A stretch of 64,000 nt of DNA from Capillidium heterosporum (GCA_016630905.1 WBMQ01000001.1:186001-250000); one strand, 5' to 3'. Shown: positions 45,684 through 58,522, counted from the first letter of the stretch. Program-made: numbers and translations. Notes: generated by a model not told the origin, from the letters alone.

Positions 45684-46702
45684 ATTTTCTGTAGTTTTAT
45701 TGAAATTGAAAAATTTTGGAAGCACTTTACACTATATATACTTTTACATGTAACAAGTTTTTGTCGCTTACTATTTGTTTAAGATCTATGTTGATTGCTT
45801 TCTTAATTTTTTGAGACTGATTTATTTTGATCAGATTATAATATTTTCTGATTTGTTTTGATTTCACTTAGATATTCTTTGGGGCTCCAGTTGCAGCATT
45901 CAATACTCCTCCAACCTTGATTTTTATAGCAGCTCAGTGTATACTTGTTAAACCTAGGCTGTAAAGAATATTAGTCGAATGGAGGAGTCTGTAATGATGG
46001 GAAAAGGCAAAAAATCAATATACATAATCTTTTCCTCCTATACTAGTATTTGAGATATCGCTTCATTTTAATCAAAACCATACTACTTTATCCCTCAATA
46101 ATGCTTTATAGAATAACTTGAATTTAACAGTATAGTTTCCATTTGTTATAAGACGGTACAACAGCATTATTATTAAAACTGCTGGATTACATTTTATAGT
46201 GGCTTTTGATGTCAAAACAAGAGAAATTGGAAATAAAGATAAATTATCAAAGGCATAATTAAATAGAAATAGCAATAAGTTGGCTTCCTTGTGCATTTTA
46301 TCTGATAAAATTAGCATAATCCTATAGCCTTTTGAGGAATTGTTTACAATAGTAATTGAAAATAAATATTTTGCAAGTAATTTAGGATAAAATATATCCT
46401 GTATAAAGGTTAATGGCAAAAGAATATAATGTATTGAATTTTTTTAGTTTCTAATGATATCTATTCTTAATAGCCTAATGAAATTATAAATTGCACTACT
46501 AAGTAATATCAATTTTCAAGTTAAAACTTTGCTATTTCACATTAAGGATAAGCTCGTCACCAGTTCATAAAGCCTGAAAAAGCTCAAGAACTCTTAAAAC
46601 TAATATAAACATGTAATAACAAAGGACTTAAGTAAAAGCATGTATATGTTTGTTAACTAAATTATTTATTTAAAATAAACCACAATATGCGACTGATAAA
46701 CA
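45684..46702. other. Intergenic with one uncertain frame
   Basis: Between copies 4 and 5. A minus-strand frame at 46072-46419 of 115 codons reads hydrophobic in parts (LLLFLFNYAFDNLSLF). It has no convincing motif and I do not call it as a gene. Confidence 0.4.
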
Positions 46703-48530
46703 CTATAAACTTAAAAATCTGTCAAAGTAAGCCAACAAATTATCGACTTCGAAATCACCATCAAATACCTTACAGGTATGGAAATCAGGACGAATGACTA
46801 CACAGCTCAAGTTATACTTGTAGAGGTTAAAGTAGTCAACAATGGCACCGTCCTTATCCAAGTAAGAGCTACATTTTTCAAGTAGAACTTTAAACTTCTC
46901 AAGTTTAACCTTATTGCTATCGGATAAGTTGGAAGCCAACTCTTGGAACCAAGTATTCCAATCAAAATTTTGAGCTGGGATAACGATACGTACATCGACT
47001 ACCTTTTTCAAGTTCTCGTTGGAATCAATCTGCTGCAATGTCTGGTTGAGATACTCCAACTGCATACAAGTACTTGGGACGATCAATAGAAGTTGGAATT
47101 TGAAACTTCCGTTGAAGAAGGTGTGAGTACTGACTTTGGTCTGCGTCTTTAAATCGAGAAGCTGATAACATGGGATGCGTAAACCAGCTCCTTGGACGGC
47201 CTCAGACGTAACCCAACCTTGATGAACCTTGACATTTACGATGTTAGCTTTGTACTCCAAATTGACTTCGGAGATGGAGTTGGAAGCCCTAGTTTTTACA
47301 TAGTCGAACTTGAGGATGTAAGGGGCGACATATCCACGTAGGATCTTAGTCATCATGGTAGGTTTGGACATGATAAAGCGGATCAAGTTGCCACTGCTTT
47401 GAAGCACTAGCTTGGCTATAAATTTACGCTCCGAGTTAAAAGTTTCCATTAATGCTGAGCCTTTGGTCAATCCGTTCAATTGTAGGCTGAGTTTCCAAGC
47501 TAGATTGAAGGCATCCTGGATGCCCGTGTTCATACCTTGACCACCGGCTGGAGAGTGGACATGGGCGGCATCACCACACAGAATAAGGTTGTTCTTGAGG
47601 TGAGTTGATGCACTACGTTCGTTGATCTTGAAAGTATTGAGCCAGATAGTCTCCTTTGTTTCGAAAGTATAAGGTGAAATGAGATGCTTGAACTTATCAA
47701 GTAGTTGGGTTTCTGTAGGTTCGACTTCTCCATCTCGTAAAGGTAAAATTAAGCGTACAATGTCATCCTTCACGTTGATTATAACACCGGCTAAATCGCC
47801 TTTAAAGAAAAAGCTAGTAAAAAAACAATTAGCACTTTTAAGTGAATTGGATGCTTACTTTCCAAACTGTATGGTAGGTAGATCAGTAGATATTCTGACG
47901 TCGCAGCATACCAAATTTAAGTTAACCGTTTCCCCATCAAACTTGATGTCAGCCTGCTTTCTAACTACAGACTTGGCACCATCACACCCTACGATAAACT
48001 GGAATTGAACGGTTTCTTCAGTGTTTTCTTTCAAGTGTTTAATTCTTGCCGACTTGGCAACTTCATCTACAAAATCTATGCTTACTAACTCGGTACCATG
48101 TTCAACGAAATGTCCCAAAGAGTTGAGTTTGGCTTCCAAAATTTTCTCTGTTTCACTTTGGACTAGACCTACTATGAAGGGTTGGGAAGAGTTGGGTTTA
48201 GGTAAGTTGAGTTCGAAAAGTTGTTCCCCTTCACTATAGCAACTGAATATGATATTTTCAGACTTTCTACCGGTAGTTGCCATATTGTCGACTACATCCA
48301 TGAGGTTCAATATCTCTAACGTACGGGATTGGATGGCGAAAGCTCTTGAATAGAAGTCTACTTCGGTACGCTTTTCTATACCATGTTAGTCAAATATTTA
48401 CCTATATATCGTTACCTATGATACGAAAGTTGATGGAGTTCATGTGGAGGAAGTGGGCAAGGCTTAAGCCTACTGGACCGGCCCCTACAATCAATACTTG
48501 AGGATCTTTTGAGTTTGCTTGACTATTCAT
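46703..48530 (-). CDS. FAD-dependent aromatic monooxygenase, copy 5
   Basis: Exons 48416-48530, 47859-48375 and 46703-47813 give 580 residues, starting MNSQANSKDPQVLIVGAGPV. The first two exons are exactly the size of those in copies 1 and 2; the third is 15 nt shorter. All class-A flavin monooxygenase motifs are intact (GAGPVG, GCDGAKS, LCGDAAHVHSPAGGQGMNTG), as is the thioredoxin-like C-terminus (VIRPDFHTCKVFDGDFEVD). It is closer in sequence to copy 3 than to copies 1 and 2 (shared SYLDKDGAIVDYFNLYK-type text). A promoter element is at 48733-48747. The substrate is unknown; aromatic hydroxylation is inferred from the family. Confidence 0.9.
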
Positions 48531-48732
48531 ATTTATTGTTGCTTTTATTGTTTTGAAGTTAGAAGTGCTTTGAAATTGGACGCCTATTTATACTTTCCAC
48601 AACTTTGTTGACTCCTATAACTTCTTTCAAGACACGTCATATCCTTTTTTTATTTGATCCGATAAATTTTCGATAAGAACTCCGTTTTTATGTCGGCTTT
48701 TCAGAGGTTGGATTGATTGAAAGTTCATAACC

Positions 48733-48747
48733 CGACACTATTTCGGT
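48733..48747 (-). promoter_or_regulatory. Everted CCG-N9-CGG element upstream of copy 5
   Basis: CCG at 48733-48735 and CGG at 48745-48747 with nine bases between, 203 bp before the ATG. In gene direction it reads AAACCGAAATAGTGTCGG. The flanks are more diverged than between copies 1 and 2, yet the triplets and spacing are kept. A further CGGC (TGTCGGC) lies near 48690, like the third triplet of copy 1. Confidence 0.55.
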
Positions 48748-49430
48748 TTATAAAGATTACTACACGTATTTTAGCTTTAATATGTGAAATTGCTTTTATA
48801 TATTAGCCCTAATAAAGCGTTGGTTATTAATCTTTATTGATATTACACTATAAGTTCCATCACCTGCAATTTTCAATACAGATTTTGTAGCAAAGTGATG
48901 CTATTACTTTGAAAGTCTAAGCTAGATAGCACAATTCCCATCAATCCTAAATATAGTATATTAAAATAAGGCTTCGGGTATAGTATTTCCTATTCAAAGA
49001 TAGTTCCTTAGCTTAAGTCGATATAAATGTGGGATATAAAGATATTGTGACGGGTTCTGTGATTTCTACAGCATGATGATGTGCTAGGCCCAATATAATC
49101 AAGGACAGTGCTATTCAAGTGACAAGTTGGATTCAGCAGTTTTATTGAAACTGTACTATAGCCCATTTTAACCCCTAGTATAGCTATATACAAATACTAT
49201 GTTGGGTACCATAAACATAAATACTCGAATATATAGTACACTTCATTAATAGATTTTCTACTTGTATGTTAAATATAAATATATATCAGCTTCATAGTCA
49301 ATATTAGTATAAAATCTCATATATATCAAAAATGTGTGCTTTAAAGACCAATAATTAATTTGTGTCCATTCTACCAAGGCTATTTTATTAAAATAGCATT
49401 ACCAAACTTGAATATCCTATAAAAAGCTGC
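48748..49430. other. Intergenic, no gene seen
   Basis: AT-rich. A short minus-strand frame at 49008-49193 has no recognisable content. Confidence 0.45.
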
Positions 49431-50272
49431 TTAATTAACAGAGCTCCCGTTCTTCACATATTGCAAACTTATATCACAATTAGTCGTACAGGTCGTGATA
49501 TAATTGTTTCTGTGACTTTCACCTTTGGTATGGCTAATGAACTTTATAGTGCTCCCATCCTTCGCTGCCTTGGATATACATACAATTGCATCACCGTTAT
49601 AACAATTATGACTACCAATAGTGTTACTTAAATCTAAGCTAGGTACAATGGAAAAAGTGAAAAAACTATCGCTAATAGAAGATCTGATGGACAGTTTCTG
49701 CTTGGTTATGTCGGATTTGATACTTACATTGTAGGATACAAAAAATTTCAGCTGATCATGTTGTTGGATTGATATTCTGCTATAATTGGTAGTATTTCTT
49801 ACCATCAAGTTGATCATCTTTGGTAAAACTAAGTCGAAGTATAGGTTTTCACTGTAGTAGTTTTGGTTGGGATTACACTTTGAGAAATTTACAAGGGTTT
49901 AAAAAATGAGTTATAGTGGTAACTACTTTTAGTACCTTTGGAAACTATGATTAACTGTAAGTTTTAGTATTGAGAAACTGCTATAATTTACATTGATGAT
50001 GGTGGTAACGATCATTACTAAGATGCTGAAACCTAAAAAACACGTTACTTGTTCTTGACTAAAAGCCTTAATTTTATATTTACAGGTTATAAATGGATTA
50101 GGTGGATCTATATCTCGACTCTGTTGCTCAATATCTCGGTTTGATGGGTTCTTAGTATAAGGTGGCAATATATCCTCATTCGATTGGTTGTTAAGATTGG
50201 TGAATTCTAATGCTGTAAAATTAGTGACTGTAGAATAAAAGTTGCAAATGCAATATCGATGGTTGAACCCAT
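49431..50272 (-). CDS. Single-span membrane protein of a local family (copy A)
   Basis: Exon 3 (49431-49877, 149 codons in phase) joins an upstream exon that ends at 49992, through a 115-nt intron. The N-terminal part is cytosolic-like and Pro/Asn-rich (EDILPPYTKNPSNRDIEQQS, then DIDPPNPF). One membrane span follows (VTCFLGFSILVMIVTTIIN), then an external domain of about 145 residues with YFDLVLPKMINLMVRNTTNY, ISIQQHDQLKFFVSYNV and Cys pairs near the C-terminus. This gives type II topology. Relatives lie at 53682-54330 (decayed) and 60897-61143 (fragment). The first exon is unresolved; 50272 is one candidate ATG. I do not recognise a named family. Confidence 0.55.
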
Positions 50273-50587
50273 TGTATAGTTGGTTGAAGTTGATAGCATA
50301 TAAAGTAGTCGTGAAGTTTAGTCATAGCCTCCGCTGTATGAAGGCTGTATTTATATATGTGAATTTCCAAAGTTGTAATGTGAAAAAATAAAAAGCGAAA
50401 TCTACTACCTCCACATCACCAACTTTATAGTCAAATATTATTTATCTTTATATTTAGGAGCCTTTTCAATAAATTTCTTTAGACTTGAAGCCTTGTAAGT
50501 TTATATACAGTATCAAAAGATCTTTCATAAAAGACGCTATTTTGAATAGAGGCTACTCTACTAGAAGCTAGAATTGGAAAGGGTTGA

Positions 50588-51250
50588 TCAAAAAGAATAT
50601 TCTTGGGAAACTTTGATAACTGAACCTATAAAGTTTTGTAAACAATACAAGTTTCTACATCTAAACAACCTTCTTAAAGGCTTGGCAAGCCAAAGTTGAG
50701 TCATGATAGCTATATGTAGCGATTGGAAACTCGGCAATTTTTTTGGAATCGGGGTTTTACAATCTTTTATAAGATGTACCAAACTTGATTACAAATTCTA
50801 TGAAGCTTATATATATCAATCACATGTTCAATTTCAAAATATATATCCTTCAAATCTACTATTAATATAACTCTTCGTATAGTTAAATGGGAGTGCGGTG
50901 AAGGCAATTATAAAGCAATCCAATTTGATCTAGATGAATAGTAGATATTAGTGGATGAAAATTGACACAACTACAAATTTAACGGATCTATAGGCGAACT
51001 TACAGCTACATTATATTGTGGGTAGCATCGTTTGTGATTCAATATACCTTATAATCGATTAGACCTAAGTAATCTTAGCTACATCACAGTAAATCTTGCT
51101 ATGCATATTTATAGCTAAGGATTCTTTATAAAACTCATCTGTGAATTCTACAGGTATATTTAAATCTATTATTTTGGCTTTTTAGCGAGAGATTTCACTT
51201 AACCCACCATACAAAGTTCATTTCCTGTCATTCTTAATTTCTCAGGACTA
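50588..51250 (-). pseudogene. Possible further LRR remnant
   Basis: Minus-strand text includes VEFTDEFYKESLAINMH (about 51150) and, in an open piece at 50588-50782, LPSFQSLHIAIMTQLWLAK. These resemble phrases of the F-box/LRR remnants (NIEFTNKTIL, FPSLKTLKLKV). No continuous frame joins them. Low confidence. Confidence 0.25.
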
Positions 51251-51983
51251 ATGCTCAAACTTCCTAGAATAAAACTTGGTAAATTAAGTCATCGTCCCAA
51301 AGATCTAGACTTTGAATTGAAAATTTACGAATCATTTAAGATATGTATGTCAGAATGTAGTTGGCGTCTTAGCATCCTATATCATTGTAAAATATATATG
51401 AGTGCTATTTTTAAAACGCAATATAGTTTTGTACTGTATTTTAAATATGTTAATAGAATCGTTAATTTCATTGGCTTTTGCATGTTATGAAAACTCTTTG
51501 AATTGTTGGATTTCAAATACATTCTCCATGTTGTGAACTGAGATGTGCATGGTAAAGTCAATATTGCTCCTCTTTAACTAGATACTTCAATTCTAGACTA
51601 AATATTTGTAAATTTCATCAAAGCTTGACTAGCTTTTTATATCAGCTATATGCTTTTTTAGAAACTATTCCTAGAATTCAAAACTTTAACATAGGTAATT
51701 TTAAACTGTATCTCTAGTTCCAATAATGAGAGTCTTCAAATGGGCTTAGTCCATCAAATATGGTATTAAATTTGGTCAAAAGAGTAAGCCAGGCTTATAT
51801 CGTGAAAAGCTGTACACATATTGAATCCGGATCAAACCACATTAAGATTTTTATAAGCTCTACCATAAAAGTAGTTCTAACCTACTACTAATCATTAAAG
51901 AATACCAGGAAAGGGTAGTAAAATCTTAGGAAATGAACTGTATAAAAGTGGTTAAAGACTAGCTTGGAACTTCAAAACTAAAG

Positions 51984-52223
51984 ATGAAACTAGCTGCAAC
52001 ATTCTTATACTTTCCATTCGCTTGTGTTTTTCACTCATTCAGTTATAAACATATCCCCAACGAGCTCAGATCTAACTTCAGTACAAGTAGCTTGGAAATC
52101 ATTAATTTGTGCAAGTGTTCCCAAGCTATCCAGGCCATCGAAGTTAGAAACGTAGATTGTAATAATATTCTTTTCAACCTGGCTTCCCTAATAAGACGTA
52201 CCCTCATCAAGTGCGGTTCATAA
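51984..52223 (+). CDS. Possible small secreted protein, 79 aa
   Basis: ATG-started frame with a hydrophobic N-terminus (MKLAATFLYFPFACVFHSFS) that could be a signal peptide. The mature part has four Cys (NLCKCSQ, NVDCNN, IKCGS) and no known motif. It lies in a gene-poor stretch, and a TATAAAAG box-like sequence sits about 45 bp upstream. It may be a small secreted protein or chance. Confidence 0.33.
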   Translation: MKLAATFLYFPFACVFHSFSYKHIPNELRSNFSTSSLEIINLCKCSQAIQAIEVRNVDCNNILFNLASLIRRTLIKCGS

Positions 52224-53681
52224 GAATAAAGTCCCATTTTCCAGCTAAATGTGGAGTTATCTATAAATAAACAGTTAGTATAGCTACATAATAAGGCATT
52301 TAAGCAATTATGTATTTTCAAAGTAAGTGTACAATTAGTATGGTAGCTTAATATTAGACTATATAGCTTCTTAGTCATAAAGAAACTACACAATAGTATA
52401 CTACCTATTTTGTATGTAAACTAATGTGCAGTTTATAGAATAATACAAAGTTTATTTCTAATTGAATTGATAGGAAGAGCTTATTTAATTACTAGCTTAA
52501 TACGTAATAACTACATTTAAATAGATTGATCAATAAATTCGAAATAACACTGCCAATTTGTATAAACTACTTGGTAACTGCATACTAGATTGAATAATCT
52601 GCAATCATTTGTTGACTACATAACATATCAAGAAACTTATTAACTACTTAATAACTGCATAATAGATTGAGAAATCTAATTACTATAGCGACTACATAGT
52701 TACTAAGTAATTTTGTAGCAGAATAATTTATACAAATTACTATAGTTTTATGTAATTGTAAAGCTATTCCGCAAATATAGCCTTATATACAATAAGGTAG
52801 CAACTACGTAGTGTACACTTTTTTAAGTAGGTTACAGAATTTTACAAGTTTGTTTAGGTATCTACTAGTAATCTGGAATCTACTTAGATATAAGATGAAC
52901 TACTATTAAACTGAGTAATTAAGCAGTATTAAACTTATAGCTCATTTACAAACTATATAATGTTCTACATATAAAACTAAATAGTTACGTATTTACCAAT
53001 AAACTATTTCTTAATTCTATTAATAAGTTGTAATAAAGGTAGATTTTAAACGTATTTCAGGTTTAGTTGACGGCTTCGATATTTACATTAATACTCTTAT
53101 GGCAAAACTCTGATAAGGTATTGTAGTGTCTTACCAAATAAGGAAAATATAGTTTCTATATAGAAAATTTGGCATGTATTTTAATCCTAAATGCACATTA
53201 CCTTCACGATGTTAGAATTCTACATGCTCTTGTAGGTATAAACAAACTTGGTTTGAAATAAATTAATGTTGGTTTTACTCTTCGAAATTCGACTTTGAAG
53301 CCATAATTAAACATTAGGTATTGGGAGGGGCTATATATATAAACTGGTGTAGTTAAACTATCCAGAGAAAATATTTTCAATCGTGTAAGGTAAAACCCAA
53401 GTGTTCTATTCAATAAAGACCTTGCAAGTAGACTCTAATCCTAACGCTAACTTGAATGGAAGGATGGTAGTTAGTTAAAACCATTAAATAAAATTTTGAA
53501 TTGGATATAATTAAAAGAAGCCAATTTATTACATATATTTAACTCGTATAATATTCTTTCTTTACGTACTTTAATTCCATATAGGAGGCAGTCGTTCTAG
53601 AAAGCTATTCATCTTTCGTCTTACTGTTGCTACTAACCTTGACTAACGCATTATTCTTCGATACCCTTGGAATGTAGATTT
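52224..53681. other. Gene-poor AT-rich region
   Basis: About 1.45 kb without open frames that read like protein. It holds the short direct repeat described at 52565-52677. Confidence 0.5.
52565..52677. repeat. Imperfect direct repeat, two units
   Basis: A 36-base unit at 52565-52600 recurs imperfectly at 52642-52677, a period of 77 bases. Both units contain AACTACTT, then AACTGCATA, then TAGATTGA and an AATCT end. It looks like a local tandem duplication in AT-rich spacer; no function is implied. Confidence 0.5.
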
Positions 53682-54330
53682 TTATAAAGCTCCATAGCAG
53701 ATTATTTTGTTATTGGAATCTTGGGCATAATAATATTGGTATAGAATGAAATCTAATACGTCCTCCTTAATTTCCGATCTGACGTAGCAGTTCTTTTTGC
53801 TACTTGGAAAACCTTCATTCACACTGTAAGATACTAGTATCTTAGGCTGGTCATGTTGTTTGATGGATATATTACTTGGATATTTGTAACTTGAAATTTT
53901 GAATTGAAGCACTTTAGGCGCATCAAAGTCAAAATATTTCTAGGAGTCAAATTGACTTTGGATGGGTCTACATCCGTAATTGATGGAAGGATCTTGAAAA
54001 TGTTGGTTGTATTAATTTGATTTATAATTACCTCTACAGTTGGATTCTGCGTAGGAAAGACCAGTTATTGCTTTGGACTTAAATTTACTTTGACGGCTAC
54101 TGAGACGGCCTTGGTTATGATTCCAGAAACTACAAGGACAGAGAAATCAATATTTGAATGGTAGCAAAACTGCAATGAGTTTTGAAATACGGGCCATGTA
54201 GCTATTCAGCAATACTTCATATTGATTTGATGTATCTGTATATGGGTTTGGTGGTTCTATATATTTTTACGGTGGTTTGGCATCTGTAATTGACTAATCT
54301 CTGGTGTAGGATGATGGAGTATTCTCAACT
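53682..54330 (-). pseudogene. Single-span membrane protein family, decayed copy B
   Basis: Minus-strand pieces match copy A in order: IEPPNPYTDTSN (copy A: IDPPNPFITC), FSVLVVSGIITKAV (span), KYFDFDAPKVLQFKI (YFDLVLPKMINLMV) and ISIKQHDQPKILVSYSV (ISIQQHDQLKFFVSYNV). In-frame stops and frame changes interrupt the N-terminal and span regions, and the external domain stops earlier. It is a decayed paralogue of the gene at 49431-50272. Confidence 0.55.
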
Positions 54331-54805
54331 ATCTTTATATTTGAATGGACAGATCTTGCTAGATTGAGATTAATTTTATATGTTAATACTGCTATATACC
54401 GGCTGTTGATTTCACCACAGCTAGTTTAAATATATATTGTCGAGGTAGTCGTTTAGATAGATTGTAGGGTTTATTGAGAAAGGCACTACTGATAAGTGTC
54501 GATTTCTATGCCAGGCCATTTGTGAATTTCAAGCACCATATGATCGAGCATAGGGGATTAGTTATTAACTATTTAACAATCTTGCCGACTGAATGGTATA
54601 TCTTGTTTGCTACTGTTAATGATTATACCTTAATCTTTCAACCTACTAATTAAACTAGTAGACTATTATGAATAATATATATCTTATATAAATTTAAGCA
54701 TAAATGCCAATTATACTATAAACTTTATATAAACAAAACATCCATTTATTGGTGAAACATGAAAATAAATCTTTCGATGCTAAAATATCGTCTACCAAAT
54801 CTAAA

Positions 54806-57744
54806 TTACATTCTTCTTTGCTTGAACGGCAATCCTACATACAAAAAATAAAAAGTATAAATATCAAACTTCCCAAAGTAAAAATGATTACCCTGCTCCT
54901 CGAACCCGACGTTCCCATCCATGGGACCACCCATATTAGGTGGCATAGGTGGTGGTGGGAAGAAGTTGGGATCCATACCACCGCCTAACTGCGGGTTAAA
55001 CGGCATGCTGACGACATCGTCCGGGTTCTGAACAACTATTTGAACGTTGGGGCCAATGGGATTGGGCAGATTCATACCGGCTTCGTGCAGCATGACTAGC
55101 AGCTGATCCAGGTTCGTACCAGGGCCTAAAATTTTATGCATCAGCAAAATGTCCCAAGTAATTGCAAAAAATTACCGTCGTAGGTCGAAGCATCGGGAAT
55201 CTGACTTAGGAAGAAACTGATAGCGTCGGGAATACCATTAGGTGGTAGTACGATTATCTGGGGTACGGATGGTGGCGGTGGTGCGTTGTTGAAAGCAGGT
55301 ACCGCCAATTTTCCATTGTTGCGGCTCATGTTCTGGTTCCCGCTCATTGGTGAGAATTTACTCTGGTTCAGGTTGAGGTTGACATTCATTTCGGGAACCT
55401 CCTCCATGGGCATGAAGCTACGTTTGGCCGCTGCAACTGCTTCTCCATCAGTGGGTCCCAGTTCACTTTCGGCACTGAGGTCCAAATAACCGATACGTTC
55501 GGCTAGGAGGTGGGGTGCTGACGCTAGATTATTTTATAGCGTATTAGAAAATAAGGCTGAGTAATAGGAAAGTAGGTTACCGTTAGGGAAGGCTTCGTAG
55601 AGTCGATCGTTGACTTTATCCAATCCAGTTATGTCGCCGAACATGGACTCGTAGGTGGCCAATCGCTCCAGTAATATGGAATGTTTCTCTTTAGGAACTG
55701 TTTCGAAGCTGCGTTCAAAGAGAGCTCGAGCATCTAAATGTTAAGTTTAGTATAAAAATGCAGTAAAACAAATTACTCGTGTTATCTTTCTTTTGGATTA
55801 AAAACTCAATGTACTCCAAAATGTAACCCGGCTCCGTGTTGTACTTTTGTAGACCCATCTGGAACACCTTCTCAGCAACTTTGGAATCGGCACTAGCAGC
55901 GTAGTGTTCCATCATAGCTATTTTAAAGTAAATAAAATTTGTCAACTAAAGGTACTACCATTTTCGACAAAGATATGGTAAGTAATATTCTCTGACTTTC
56001 TTGCCTCAGAGAAGACTCTTCGTACGCCCTGTAATCCCTATGCAATCACTAAATAAACCATCGCAAATGTGAACAAATTCTTACTTCACATCGTCTCGCC
56101 GACTTCATATAGGCAATCCAAACCAACGTTAACCTTCGCTTAACCGAGTTCGCCTCAACTTCCCTTTCAGCAACCACATCAGCCTTCTGCTTTTCACGGT
56201 GCTTTTCCAGTCTCCTTAACTTCTCCTTAAGTTCACCGTCCATCTCCTTCCTTTCGACGTTTGTCTTCTCTAAACTATCATCAACCAACTTCTCTACCTG
56301 GTCAAGACGCGTTTGAAACTTGTCCATGATGGTGTTGAGCTCGCTTGTAAGAGCGGCAATTCCGGTGTTGTAGACCTGGTAGCATTCGGTTGTTTTCTTT
56401 TGGGATTCCTGAAACTCGGCGTAGGCGCAAGTCAGGACAATACTTTGTAGTGAGAGTTAGTAAAAGTAAAGGTTTGATAAATGGGTACCTAGCTGGTATG
56501 GCTTTCATTCCAGTGGCGTAGGTTGTTTCTGCCTCCTTTTTCTTGTCGTTACGTAGGTAAAAGGCTCCGAAACTTACCCTTAAATGACATTTAGCTAATT
56601 GAGCATAGTAATAAACTTTTACCAGATCTCAGGAAAGTGACGCATACCGATAAGTGCCTGGTTGTAAGCAAAGATAATCCTAGCATTCAATGCATCCTTG
56701 GAATCCAATTGAAGAGGGTTGGACTTTTCAAAGTTAATGTACATGCGCCAACTTTCGGCCTACTGTACCATCAGTATCCAAGTTTCAAATAAATAAATTA
56801 CCATCTTGATATCACGTGGAGTCCAAATTGGAGGTTTGGCTGCCGTCTTGAGATACATCATGACGTTCTCAGTAATCGCCAAAAAGGGCTTCAAAACCCC
56901 CTTAGCCTTGTTATAGAGGGGTGCTTTCTCGCTGATGTTCTTCTTGGCCTTTAAAAATTAACATTTGAATAATACCAAGTAAAAGTTACGTAAGCCGGCT
57001 TAACTAGGTTTTCAAAAGCTTCAAAGTCTCTCCAGATCTGCTCTAGTTGCAAGGTGGGGATAGCAATTGCCATGTGGTAAACACGACGGATTTTCTCGTC
57101 GGCCTGCTGTTTCTCCCAGGCGTTGTGGTACTACAATGTAAATAAACAGACATAAATAAGATATTCGATGGCTCAAAGTAAAGGTGTAGAAGTGCAAAGC
57201 GTAAAGGTAGAAATAAAGGGTGCATCGTTGAAAAATAAAAACAAAACAAAAATTTTTAATGTTGCTAACCTCCAAACCCCTCAAAAATTTGAGAAAGTCC
57301 ATCCAGACGGTACCAGCTTCCCTATCGTAACCAAGTCGCTGTAACACAAACTCGTAAGCTTTGACAATTGTGGTGCGTTCGTTGTCTCCTTTAGGTACTC
57401 CATTCTCCTTACAGTTGCGTAATTTAATGTAGTTCAAGTACTTTTTGGAAATGTCCAAGGACCACAATGTAGTCGTACAGCTTGCAAATAAGCGTTCAGC
57501 TCTAGCGATCTGCTTGTCGTTTAACTCAAAGTCGATATAGTCTATCCAATGCTTCACCTAGTTGAGTTTGTTAGCCTTGTTGCAGGTTGAAGTTAGGTAC
57601 CGAGGTTGGGAATTTCTCCAAAAGTTTGGTGTAAGTGGAGCGTACCAGCTCCTTGTCGTTCTTCTTCTGGGACTCGGTTAGTAGCTGGTTCCAGAAGGTT
57701 ATGTTGTAGGGTTCTAATTTGACCTTGCTCTCTAACTCTTCCAT
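54806..57744 (-). CDS. RNA14: Rna14/CstF-77, HAT-repeat mRNA 3'-end processing factor
   Basis: A gene of about ten exons starting MEELESKVKLEPYNITFWNQ at 57744. HAT (half-a-TPR) repeats follow: HWIDYIDFELNDKQIARAER (residues near 60-80), YEFVLQRLGYDREAGTVWMD, IWRDFEAFENLVKPA, WRMYINFEKSNPLQLDSKDA and later LTLVWIAYMKSARRCE and VEKVFQMGL-type repeats. A charged coiled coil interrupts the HAT array (KLRRLEKHREKQKADVVAER). The C-terminus is Pro-, Asn- and Met-rich and ends LPFKQRRM after a last intron near 54830-54890. Rna14 is a scaffold of cleavage factor IA (CstF-77 in animals), bridging Rna15 and the polyadenylation machinery. Exon limits inside the gene are approximate. Confidence 0.87.
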
Positions 57745-58522
57745 AGTTTCTTTTGAAAAACAAGGTAAAAGATTTGAAAGCGACTTGATGAAATCCCCAC
57801 TAAAATTTTGTTGGGATGAAACCTTGGAAATTTAGCAAATAAAGATGAGGTATATCTAAATTTGCATTTTCCAATTGGATTATGATATGTAGAGTTATAA
57901 ATTAGGCTGCTACATTATTCCAAGCTAGATGTATAGTATCCTAAAGTAAAAGCCATAATAACTACATTTAAGTTAGAACTATATAGGAATCTTTTCAAAT
58001 TTAAAAGATTGATCAGTTTTATAGTCATCACTTTTCTTCTATATAAAGCTTTTCCTATTATAGAGCCTACTTTAGTTCAGCAGATTGAGGAAATTGAGTT
58101 GTCATTCTATATACAAACTAGAATAGCTTCAAACCAAATAGGACGGCTTCATATTCTATATCCAAACTGTTTGCCAGCCTTACTTTATTAATGCTGAAAT
58201 AACCGTACAACACATACCAATTCTTTCAAGGTTCAAAACTATTCAAAGATTCCCTGTAGCGTTTTTTAACGAGGACATGAGACTAGATCAACAACATACT
58301 ACTATAAGGAATATATTGAAGTGGTCAAATGCTAACAAAGTGATCTTCTATTTCATGTATCTGACTTGTCTTACGATCATGTATATATCGACACAATCTA
58401 AACTTTATAAACTCAAATATTAGAAACTAAGAAAACAAAGTATATAATGTAATGTTTATTCTACTTTATGATATGCTCAAGCTAAAAACTCCAACTATTA
58501 TAACTATCATCTCAACTATACC
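57745..58522. other. Intergenic region
   Basis: Upstream of Rna14 and downstream of subtilase 1. A 60-codon plus-strand frame at 58009-58191 has no recognisable content. Confidence 0.5.

Noticed and set aside
46072-46419. 115-codon minus-strand frame between monooxygenase copies 4 and 5
   Set aside because: Hydrophobic stretches but no motif, no homology to neighbours and a composition like AT-rich spacer.
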